Part shown: positions 52,613 through 64,000 of the stretch, piece after piece
How the letters are laid out: the number at the start of each line of letters is the position of its first letter
How positions within the stretch are numbered: position 1 is the first letter of the stretch
Origin: Dasypus novemcinctus
Taxonomy: Eukaryota; Chordata; Mammalia; Cingulata; Dasypodidae
Direction of reading: 5' to 3'
NCBI RefSeq assembly: GCF_030445035.2
Contig: NC_080695.1
Location: 54,205,954-54,269,953, forward strand
DNA: 64,000 nt
Notes under the pieces: model-generated
Database searches by the model: none
What the model was told of the DNA's origin: nothing
What the model saw: only the letters and a program-made list of their open reading frames with translations
Position numbers and translations under genes: made by a program

Positions 52613-53055
52613 TGTATCAGTCAGCGTTTTCCAGAAAAACAGAACCAACAGGATATTTGTATGTGCACACACACACATACACACACACGCTGCGAGATCT
52701 GCTGTACGGAATTGGCTCATGGGATGGTGGGGGCTGGCAGATCCGAACTCCCAGGGCAGTTTGGAGGCTGGAAATTCCCAGGAGGGCGATAATACCTTCT
52801 TGGTCTGAATCCCTTAGGCTGGACGCTCAGGGAGCAGTGGAAGCCGTCATCCTGAGGCAGAATTCCTGCCGGTCCCTGGAACCCTCTGAAAACTGATTGG
52901 ATGAGGCACCCCCGCCCCATTATGGAGGGTCATCTTTAGTCAAGGTCAGCTGATTATAGATGCTGATCCTGTCTCCCAAAGACCTCCACAGAGACAACTT
53001 GGGCCAACACTGGGTGCCAACCCCCAGCCAAGTGGACACACAAAACTAACCATCA
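52613..53055 (-). repeat. ERVL-type LTR remnant with (CA)n
   Basis: TGTATCAGTCAGCGTTTTCC...AACTAACCATCA, including 'GGAATTGGCTCATGGGATGG' and 'CTGATTGGATGAGGC'. A CA microsatellite lies at about 52663-52689. Confidence 0.75.
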
Positions 53056-53399
53056 AGCAAGGCTTCCGCTGAATTCTGAATTCTGCCTCCTCCTGGCTTC
53101 TGTGTCCCATCCAGACTTCCCGAGAGAGAAGACCGACGTGGGTCCCCTGGTCGCCCACCAGTAAGGGGTGGTGTCTTCTTGTGTTAAGTCTCCTCCTAGG
53201 CTGCTGGCTGCCCTGGTCCAATCACTTGAGAGTACGTGTTTAGAAAGTTCCGTATCAACTTGACACTGACATGTCATCCCCAAAAGGGGATGACCAAAGG
53301 ACTCATCTCACTGAGTAGGTGCAGACCAGTCTGGTGTGTTGCATGTGGCAATCAGCTGTGTAAGAGTCACACGTAGTATCCAAAGGAAATGTTTAAAAA

Positions 53400-53630
53400 G
53401 CAGCCACACAAAGTGAAAACTCTAATGTAAACTACGGTTCATGGTTAGCAGCAGTGCTTCAACATGCGTTCATCAATTGTGACAAATGTACCACACTCAT
53501 GAAAGATATTAATGGGGGAAGAAGGGGGGGAGGGGGGGAGTATTTGGGAATCCCCTATATTTTTGAGGTAACATTTATGTAATCTAAAGCTTCTTTAAAA
53601 ATAATATATATATATATATAAATAATTTTT
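53400..53630 (+). repeat. L1 3' UTR end with G-rich tract and (TA)n
   Basis: 'GTACCACACTCATGAAAGAT', a G-rich tract (53521-53540) and 'TAATCTAAAGCTTCTTTAAA' match the 3' end of the composite at 21823. (TA)n follows at 53604-53620. Confidence 0.75.
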
Positions 53631-53639
53631 ATAAACGGC

Positions 53640-54100
53640 AACCACAGATCATTAATCACAGGGAGTTTGAGAAATATGGCTGCTGGAATCACTGGAAGGG
53701 CTGCAGAAAAGACTCTGAGCTGAACTTCCAGGAAGGACTCTTAAAGTCACACAGATGACCCGGGCCACCAGGAGAGCTGCTGCCTCTGCCACTCCCAGCG
53801 AGCTGCCTGCACCATCAGGGCCACTGCTCCAGCTGCACCAGCAAAACTGACGCCTTGGCCAGTCCCTGTCCCCAAGCCAGGGGAAGTGGTGAGTGTGTTC
53901 AGATTTCCAGGCGCTGCCACGGAGGAAGGCTGGAACGGATGGCCAGTGGCTGGAGCCACAGGTTTCCTTCTGCAAAACAGGATCGATTTCCTGTTCCCCC
54001 AACTGTCCCATGCTCGTTGCTCTCTGTGCATTTGCACATTTTGTTTCCACTACTGGAGTGGCTGCCCTGAATTGCTGCTGGTCAAAATCCAATTCACCCG
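53640..54100. other. No feature recognised
   Basis: Non-repetitive, GC about half. A 159-codon minus-strand frame (54131 to 53652) shares the space with plus-strand frames and is unrecognised. Confidence 0.4.
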
Positions 54101-54104
54101 TTGG

Positions 54105-54250
54105 TACATTCCACAAACCACTATAAAGCACCGGGCATGGTGCTAGGGGCTGCGAATACCCGGATGGGTGAGGCCAAGTCCCTGCCTTTCAGAACCTCAG
54201 CACCTGGTCAGGGAGGTAGATACGAATGCTGCCTTTCTGTCCCATAAAAC
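54105..54250 (-). repeat. L2 3' end, antisense
   Basis: 'AAAGCACCGGGCATGGTGCT', 'AGGGGCTGCGAATACCCGG' match reverse L2. Confidence 0.7.
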
Positions 54251-54254
54251 CCTT

Positions 54255-54400
54255 TTAGGTGGTGAGGGCAGTGAAGCGCAGGGATTGAGAGGCCAGTGCT
54301 GGAATCACACTTGCCAGCGGTGTGACCCAGTGGTTACTTACCCTGCCTCCACCTGGCTTTCCCCGGTATGATAACAGCACCTTCCTTACTGGGCTTGTGG
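54255..54400 (+). repeat. MIR fragment
   Basis: 'GGCAGTGAAGCGCAGGGATT', 'CAGTGCTGGAATCACACTTG' and 'GTGTGACCCAGTGGTTACTT' match MIR. Confidence 0.7.
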
Positions 54401-55004
54401 AATGGTCCAGCAGACACTGCCTGGGAAGGGACAGGCCCAGGGCACACGCGGGATGTATCATGCACTCTGTCATTTCCTATCCTTCCAAGTCCCATCATCT
54501 GTCACCTCCTCGGGAACCTTCCCTGGCCCTCCCCTGGGAAATGAGTCACCTCGGCTTTCTCTTTTCCTCTCCTGGGTGTTTCCATTCTTCCTCCACCGGC
54601 TTAGCTCCAGAATCTCAGAAACGCTGGGAGTGGAGGGGGCGTGTACATATTTGCTGAGCTTTACAAAGGACCGGAGGGGACTTTGTCAAATAGTAAAGCT
54701 TAGAGGCGATACTTGATAAAATAGTTATCCAAAGGTTAAGAAACACTGGCATGTTCCTGCATCCACCCACACCCTGTGCCTTCTTTAACCCTTCAGCCCA
54801 AAGCACATTTTCCTTCACACTCACCTTTCCCTGGCACATTGTAAGAACCTACACGTTCAAATTAATGAATAAATGAATTTTGATTGATCCTGACACATAC
54901 CTGAATAGTAGATTTTTCCACCTGCAAACCTCTGAGTCCTGTATTTGGAGCTCTTTGGAAGAAATGAACTCTGAACACCAGTGCCAGGCAAGAAGCCATT
55001 AGTG
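54401..55004. other. No feature recognised
   Basis: Mixed sequence. A short L2-like AATAAATG near 54868 is the only repeat hint. Confidence 0.35.
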
Positions 55005-55640
55005 CAGTGATCCATCATTTGCTCAATCAGTGTCTCCCGGGCACTGTACTGGGTGCAGTTCTAGGGGCTGGCGCTACACCAGCAACCAGGCAGACAGACA
55101 CAAATCTCTGCTTGCATGAGCTCACAGTCCAGAGATGCAGGCTTTCGACAGCAAAGAAAGACGGACACAACTTGTCCAGAGGTAAAAAATGCATCGCAGA
55201 AAAACAAAGCAGCATGTAGGACTGGAGAGGGATGTGGGCTGTTGTCTGGGGGAGAGGTTAAGGAAGGCCTCTTTGATAAGGTGACATTGAGCAGAGAGGT
55301 GACACAAGCGAGGGAGCCAGCCAGAACTTACTCAGGGAAAGGGCGTCAGGCCTGGGGAATGCGCAGGCAGGTGGGTGTCTGGGGTGCTCAAGCACCGGCC
55401 GAGAGGTGTGAGTGAGCAGGAGAGGGTGGCAAGTGAGGGCCCAGGGGTCACATTTGTGCAGGACCTCGGAGCACATGGGGTGGGGGTGGGAGCTGAGCAG
55501 TCGGGGTGCCTTGGGAGCTTTTCAAATAAAGAATTGGCTTCATCTGATCTCGATTCTAGAAAGATCACTGTGGCTGCAGGATGAAGAAGAGACGATGGTG
55601 GCCAATGGTGGGAGCAGGGGACCTGGGCGGAGACCCTTAT
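55005..55640 (-). repeat. L2 LINE, antisense, extended
   Basis: 'CCCGGGCACTGTACTGGGTG', 'AAGGAAGGCCTCTTTGATAA', 'GGTGACATTGAGCAGAGAGG' and 'GAAAGATCACTGTGGCTGCA' are reverse-complement L2 in the right order over 0.6 kb. Confidence 0.8.
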
Positions 55641-56060
55641 AACAGGGAAGGTGAGAGACGAAGATGGCTTGGGCTGTGGGGGTAGAGGTGGTGGGAAATG
55701 GGATCCGCCAGTGGCAAATGATAGCAACTCACATGCCAAGTACCACGCCAAGCACTTGCTCATTTAACCTTCCTTGCACCCTGTTTTTATTGTTGTTATT
55801 ATTTTGGCTTAAACAAAACAGAACTTTATTTCTCACATCCAAGTCTGGCTACGTTCAGGCTGACCTGCCAGCTTGACAGTGTTGGGAACCCCGAGGTGCC
55901 TTCTCTGTTGTTGCTTCTCCAAGTTCTAGGGCAGGGCAGGGTGGCCCCTGGCTGGCAAGCAAAATCTGGTGTCTACGCTAAGGATAGTTTTCACATTTTT
56001 ATATGGCTAAAAAAAAAAAAAAAAGAAAAATATTTTATGATGCATAAATATAATATGTAA
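55641..56060. other. No firm feature; poly-A tract
   Basis: 55795-55925 resembles an antisense LTR end ('GGCTTAAACAAAACAGAACT'). 56010-56025 is an A-run. Confidence 0.35.
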
Positions 56061-56064
56061 TTTG

Positions 56065-56225
56065 AATTCCAGGGTCCATAAATAAATTTTATGGGCACAG
56101 AGCCCCGCCTGCTTATTTACATATTGCCTATGGCTGCTTTGGGGCTATGACAGCAGAGTTGAAAAGCCTAAAATATTTACTGTCTGGCCCTTTACAGAAA
56201 AAGGTTGCCAACCCCTGCTCTAGGG
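56065..56225. mobile_element. hAT-type MITE, copy 3 of 3
   Basis: 'CATATTGCCTATGGCTGCTT', 'CTAAAATATTTACTGTCTGG' and 'GAAAAAGGTTGCCAACCCCT'. It keeps the terminal CAACCCCTG. Confidence 0.8.
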
Positions 56226-56299
56226 TATTGCCCTCTTTTGTTTGGTTTAAAATGGCACAGCCACCATACCTACTAGAGGCGATGTAAATCCCCTTGGTA

Positions 56300-56370
56300 A
56301 TGGCATCCCTATTTTATAGATGGGGAGATTGAAGCAAAGTGAGATCAAGAGGCTTATCCAAACCTGGACT
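56300..56370 (-). repeat. MIR fragment, antisense
   Basis: 'CCTATTTTATAGATGGGGAG' then 'GAAGCAAAGTGAGATCAAGA'. Confidence 0.65.
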
Positions 56371-56449
56371 GTCTGCTGTTTTCCTGTGCCAAACATCCCA
56401 TCTCCTTCCAGCCACAGCACTTGGGGGGATTCTCCTAACCCTCCCTGCC

Positions 56450-56870
56450 CCCCCCCCCAGAGTAACCATGGTTTAGGGGTGGGGCCAACCCCACCTCCTG
56501 ACTCCAGAGTTAGGGACTCAAGCCAGGCCAGGCTAATCAGTACATTCCCTCACGTTAAGCACATGACCCAAGGCTCTCCCAGGGCATTTGCTCCAACTTT
56601 CAGGAATACAACGCTCTCTTTTTCTCTGCGTTGAGGATCATGTGAGATGAGAGCAGGCCCAGGCAGCAGATGGAAAGGGCCATCTCAGAGGAAAGCAGAA
56701 CTAAGGAGTGGAGGAGGGACAGGTCCTTGCAGCCTTTGAGCACCTAGATCCAGCTGTACCTGAAGTCGCCTGGACTTCTCAGTTAACATGATCCAGTAAA
56801 TGACTTTTTGGCTTAAATCACTTGCAACCCAAAGCCTTCTGACTAACAGACTGTGGTCTCATAGCTAATA
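56450..56870 (+). repeat. ERVL-type LTR remnant
   Basis: The 3' end reads 'CTTCTCAGTTAACATGATCC', 'TTTTGGCTTAAATCACTTGC' and 'TTCTGACTAACAGA', as in related LTRs at 39118 and 51500. 56446-56458 is a C-run. Confidence 0.5.
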
Positions 56871-57345
56871 GTAGTAGAGATGGGATCCGAAAGCAGGTCT
56901 GTTTGGCTCTAACAGGATTTCCTGCGAGTACTCCCAGGACTTAATCCCAGGAGCCATTCTCTAAGTCCTGGTTCCCAGGGAGGCAGATAGGTTCTGACCT
57001 TCTTTAATGCATTCACCTTTGCTCTCCTTTAAGTGGCAGCGGAAGCAGGTGAGGTGTAATGGATTGACCTGTAAAGAAATCCAGGTAATTTCAGAGTGTT
57101 CCTTGTTACGAAGGAAACCAAACTGGCTTCCAAGACCTGAGGTTCCAGCACAGGTCCTGGCAAAGGACCCAGACAAACTCCCTCAGAATAGGAAGGGACA
57201 GGCCACGACCCCCTCCCTGGGAGTCCTGTCCTCTCACTTCTCCCAGAAAGCCCAATGCCTGGGTTCAAAGTGCAGCTCCGCTAAGCATCTGTGACCTTGG
57301 CCAAGCTGCTGAGCTTCTCAGGGCGTTTCCTTATCAATATGAAAA
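56871..57345. other. No gene recognised
   Basis: Possible MIR-like end at 57250-57345 ('CTGGGTTCAAAGTGCAGCTC', 'CTGTGACCTTGGCCAAGCTG'). Nothing else is firm. Confidence 0.4.
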
Positions 57346-57351
57346 CTAGGC

Positions 57352-57755
57352 AGCTGACTTGGCCCAGTGGTTAGGCCGTCCATCTACCACACGGGAGGTC
57401 CGCGGTTCAAACCCCGGGCCTCCTTGACCCGTGTGGAGCTGGCCCATGCAGCAGTGCTGATGTGCGCAAGGAGTGCCCTGCCACGCAGGGGTGTCCCCCA
57501 CGTAGGGGAGCCCCATGCACAAGGAGTGCGCCGTAAGGAGAGCCGCCCAGCGCGAAAGAAAGTGCAGCCTGCCCAGGAAATGTGCCGCACACACGGAGAG
57601 ATGACACACAAGATGACACAACAAAAAGAAACACAGATTCCCATGCCGCTGACAACAACAGAAGCAGACAAAGACGACACAGCAAATAGACACAGAGAAT
57701 AGACAACCAGGGTGGGAGGGAAGAGAAATAAATAAACCTTTAAAAAAAAAAAAGA
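57352..57755 (+). repeat. Chimeric DAS-SINE, sense
   Basis: Complete form in sense orientation: box A 'TGGCCCAGTGGTTAGG', box B 'GGTTCAAACCC', GC-rich domain, then 'GACAACAACAGAAGCAGACA' and an A-rich end. It gives the clearest + strand view of the family in this window. A few bases are missing in the head region near 57449. Confidence 0.94.
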
Positions 57756-57894
57756 AAGAAACCTAACACTACCATTCCACAAGGCTAACGTGAAGCATAA
57801 ATGTGCTGGCAGGAGGTAAGTCCTTTGAAGGGACTGGGCATTCCCAGTGGGAAGCCGGCACCCATGGCACCTCCTCTCCCTCACAGCACTCTTA

Positions 57895-60478
<2,584 letters not shown>

Positions 60479-63400
60479 CCGTGGGGAGAGGCCCCTAAAG
60501 CCGCCTCAGCGGGGTGAGAATGGGAAAGGCAATGAAGGAAATTTAAAGCAGAGAAGATGAGCTGCAAAAAGTGTTGGGAAATTTGGAGAATACCACAAGC
60601 TTTGGTGGCATCAGTGTCACTCCCGGGCTCCACAACTCGTATAGTTAGGATATCTTCACACCTGTCAGAATGTTCCAGACAAGCTATGCAAAAACAGTCG
60701 GCTCCTGAGCTGAGAGTTGCTCTGAATGTCGGCCATGGTGGAAGGAATCTGTAGGTGGACTTTGGCTTTTTAGAGGAACCAAGAACTAGTTGCAATGGAA
60801 CATTGCCCCTAGTGGGTTTTGAGATGCGGATTTCTTCTGCCCGAAAATGTAAAAGAAGCTTATATTTTTACTTAACTACTTGTCAGGTTCAGGTATTTGG
60901 TTCTCCCTTGTCAAAAAAAAAAAAAAAAAAAAAAGAAAAGAAAGAAAGAAAGATCTGGATCTGAATTCACAATTGGAATTGAAATTTTATTCCAGGAGCT
61001 AATGTTCTGAGGGACTTGTTTCCACTCTTCAAATTAATATTAATGTATTTTACAAATGGTGCAATCATGTCCAGGTGTTCAACAAGATTGTGAAGAATTG
61101 TCACATGTGTTGAGAGGCAATCAGGAGTTGGTTAGAGAAACTTCCAGAGTAAATAGCACTTTATTTTGATCAATTCTTTCATTTTGTAGCAATTGCCTGT
61201 GCCAAGTATTACATCTGAAAGAGGGCCAATTACACTTCTTATTAAGAATGTGCAGCCTTGAAACGCAGCCAGCAGACTTGCTCAACATCCCCTCAGGGTG
61301 TGAGCCTGCATTTGTACCTCAGCTGACACCCATTTATTGAGCATCTACTGAGCCAGGGACTGCACAGGAATCACAAAATACGTGTTGAAGGCAACGCTGG
61401 TGAGGGTGCAAACTCGTTAGGACTGGAGAAAAGTGGGTTTCACAAACTCCTTTGCATGGAGATGTGTTTCTGAGTTCAGTGAGCTAATGGGGTGGAAATG
61501 CCAGCTGAAGAGCCTAACCCGTAGTTAATGGTTGGAGAGTCCTTTCTCCCCTTGCCCAGGTGGCCTTAAGTGTCCTTTGAGGCCGACCTTGACCAGCCTG
61601 GAAGAGCTGTAGATTTGGCAGAAGTCTTGCAAAGCATTTCATTTATAGTTCAGTATCTTGCGCTCTGGGGGGTCAGTGGGTGGAGGAGAGAAGAGCGGTA
61701 GGAGAGGGAGGGAGACAGCCCTTGCTCTTTTTCCTCTTTGGGCCTTAATATTACCTGCGTGGCTGTATTTTGCAGCCAGGAGTCGCCCATTCTGAAATCT
61801 CTCCTTGTCCTCCCAAATTTCTAACAGCCCTGAATTTTCATCAGTCGACTTAAAACTCAGTTTAAGTTTGGAATGGTCCATTGTTCCCTTACCTGATTGG
61901 AAATGCAGCCAGCTCCAGTGTTTTATACTTTGGAATTTTTATATTATTATTTTTAAAAAGAAAAAAAGAAGCCAAGTACTTTCTGAGACTTTTTAAAGTA
62001 AAAACTTGGAAGGCAGAAGCAGTGGCAGGAATAGAGTCATTGTTTAATTTCTAAGCTATTTGGAGGGAGCTCTTTACCATATTTCTTAAGGGCACCCACT
62101 TGACCACTGGGAAAATCATAAATGATAGACAGGGAACCCTCATCAGAGCTGCATAGGTGTGTCACATTCTTTTGAAGCCTTGGGCTGAAGATAAAATTAA
62201 GCTGCAAATGTTGTGCTATCTCTTTGAAGTTGTTTTGGGGATGCTTCCCTTTATTACTACAAAGGCCATTCTTAGCTTTTAAGGTCAATGTTAGGTTATA
62301 AGGTACTACATTTAGCAAAGGGACCAACTTTCTGCAAAGATATAAACTGCACAATGTTTTAAAAATTAGTTTTAAATCTAAGTGTCACGGTCTTTTATGT
62401 ATATGAAAAAGAATTTCCATACTCAGCTGCAATTTCCCCTGTAGCCATTAAGTCAACTGGAGCTGGGGGAACAGCAAGGCTTTCCCTGAAGGATTATAAA
62501 GCTTTAAAAACTGAACTTTCCAAATGTTTCTAGCTGAGCTGATGGGTTTCTTTTTTATCTTAATAGTGTTTTAAAGTATAAATCTGGTAACATACTGTTA
62601 TAGCCTTTTCTTTCCAGGTTACCCAAAGCCTCATCCATCCTCAAGGTTTTTAAAAAAATTTTTTTTGTTTTTTTTTAATTAATGGAGCATTGTATTTGTG
62701 AATTTTTAAAATATTAATGTTATATTTAAAAGCCATGCTGAGCAATTATTGTCTGTACATGGTAACCAAAACTTAGAGATTTAGATCATTTTTGATCAAT
62801 GTGTAGTAATCTGAAACATGTACTGTGTACAAATGAAATAATATGGCATATTAGCCAGGTATGATGGTTGCCCAAAGCACTTAAATTAAGCTAATTCCTG
62901 TATTTTATTAGGGCTCCATCATGTCCTTAATTTGAAATATACACATTTTTGGTGTATGCTTGGTACTGGAGATGTTTATATGCAAATATTCTCATACAGA
63001 AAGCTCAAAATTGCTCGAGAAACCAAAAATGTTGTCTGGCCAGCGCCCGAAGAAAATGTTGTGGGGAAGATGACGCAGCTGTTTTGTCCCGAGACACCCT
63101 TCCCGGGCTCCCCCTGACCAGGCCCGGGAGCCAGCCTGGAATGCTCGTGGGCTGGGAGAAGGAGACGTCTTTTTTGCAAAATGAAACTGAAGCTGAAGGA
63201 AGGGGGAAGGCGAGTGTACCACAGAAATCTGAAGACTTCAGGAAGTGGGACTTAAGACGGAAGTGGAAGGAAGAGAGGGGGGCCAGGTGAAGCTCTTGTG
63301 AGGGTGTGAGAGAGGTTTGGGTAGGAAACACGTTTTTAGGCATCTGCTGTTTCAAGGCGGGGGTGGCATACTCAGCAGCCTACAGAAACAAGGTGGAGAA

Positions 63401-64000
63401 GGTAAACGAGGGAAGGGGGTGGGGGGGCCAGCCATTACTCAGCTACAAGCTGGAAAAAGGAAGGGGGATGGGTGGTTGGAAATGGATTTTTTAAAGTAAA
63501 ACTTTCACATTTTTAAGCAAATAATTTATAAAGGTCCAAAACGTCATGGGGGCTGAACAAAGCATTTGATTGAGCCTGGGGGCCACCAGTTTGCGACCCC
63601 TGCCTTACACAGGAAACCTCCCCCAAGTATGTATAAAATTATTTTATGCTCTACAGCGTTGTTATCGGTAGTTGGGGGGTATTTCAAGTCATCTTTATCT
63701 CTGCGAGCTAAGCTTTATTGTAGAAACAAACCAAAAAAATTAACAGGGCCACAGATAACATTAAACTCACAATTCCCAGAAGAACCCTTGACCTTGGAGC
63801 CTTGGAGTCAGATTCTACACCAAAGGGATGGGGGCGGGGCGGCATCTTGGTGTTTCCTTCCTGGTGATTTGGGGCTAAACCCCTTGGTTCTGTTGGCGTT
63901 TACAGATGAGTAATCAAGAAGGATTGCAGAATAACTAGTTTATTTGTATTTTATTTTTTATTCTTATTTTAAAATCATTTTTATTTTTAGGGGCCCCCTA
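60479..64000 (+). other. ITPRIPL2: Probable ITPRIPL2 3' UTR, continuing past window
   Basis: 3.5 kb downstream of the stop has no DAS-SINE, L1 or LTR insertion, unlike the intergenic DNA. I recall a long 3' UTR for the human gene. An A/GAAA-rich tract lies at 60912-60952. A T-rich tract is near 62647-62678. No AATAAA is seen in the part I could check; an ATTAAA occurs at 63760-63765. 63535-63605 resembles a hAT end ('GCCACCAGTTTGCGACCCCT'). The transcript end is therefore uncertain and may lie beyond 64000. Confidence 0.55.

Noticed and set aside
53652-54131. 159-codon minus-strand frame
   Set aside because: It overlaps three plus-strand frames of similar quality and an L2 end; no homology is apparent.

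Overview
The window is nuclear DNA from a placental mammal, most likely an armadillo (Dasypus or a close relative). At least 18 insertions belong to a tRNA-headed SINE with monomer, dimer and long chimeric forms. This matches the DAS-SINEs described from the nine-banded armadillo: tRNA-Ala-like head, or head fused to about 180 nt of unrelated sequence. The rest is ordinary mammalian: split genes with GT-AG introns, two CpG-island promoters, and old L1, L2, MIR, MLT1/MaLR and hAT remnants. The species call is an inference from the SINEs, not from a database match.

Three protein-coding genes lie on the + strand, in the order TMC7 - COQ7 - ITPRIPL2, which is the order I recall for human 16p12.3. 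(1) 1269-4954 holds the last three coding exons of TMC7 (ion-channel-like membrane protein), followed by a roughly 2.2-kb 3' UTR with poly(A) signals near 6.9 and 7.14 kb. (2) 9771-27634 is a complete six-exon COQ7 (mitochondrial demethoxyubiquinone hydroxylase). Joined, it is 217 codons plus stop, with all six di-iron ligands present. Its CpG island (about 9.6-10.35 kb) has several CREB/ATF-type sites and a 40-codon upstream ORF whose stop overlaps the COQ7 start as ATGA. (3) 58871-60478 is an intact single-exon ITPRIPL2 (535 aa, Mab-21-like membrane protein) in a second CpG island, with probable 3' UTR running to the end of the window.

COQ7 intron 1 (12.7 kb) is dominated by one nearly full-length antisense L1 (12.3-20.0 kb) broken by an LTR and four SINEs. 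The 31-kb gap between COQ7 and ITPRIPL2 contains a long L2 copy (28.4-29.6 kb), several L1 3' ends, two lineage-type MaLR-like LTR groups, other LTR remnants, hAT elements, an orphan CpG-rich block (33.6-34.15 kb) and repeat-poor stretches (41.4-43.6, 45.2-46.0, 49.07-49.57, 51.8-52.6 kb). At least one of these looks like a conserved non-coding element.

The three genes are neighbours, not a pathway: TMC7 and ITPRIPL2 have no known link to ubiquinone synthesis. I found no CRISPR array, tRNA or rRNA gene, or novel multi-gene system. The points most worth checking are the translation-control geometry at COQ7 and ITPRIPL2, a microsatellite serving as the COQ7 exon 6 polypyrimidine tract, the intronic CRE cluster, the repeat-poor block at 49.2-49.6 kb, and several unusually clear nested or chimeric retroposon insertions.
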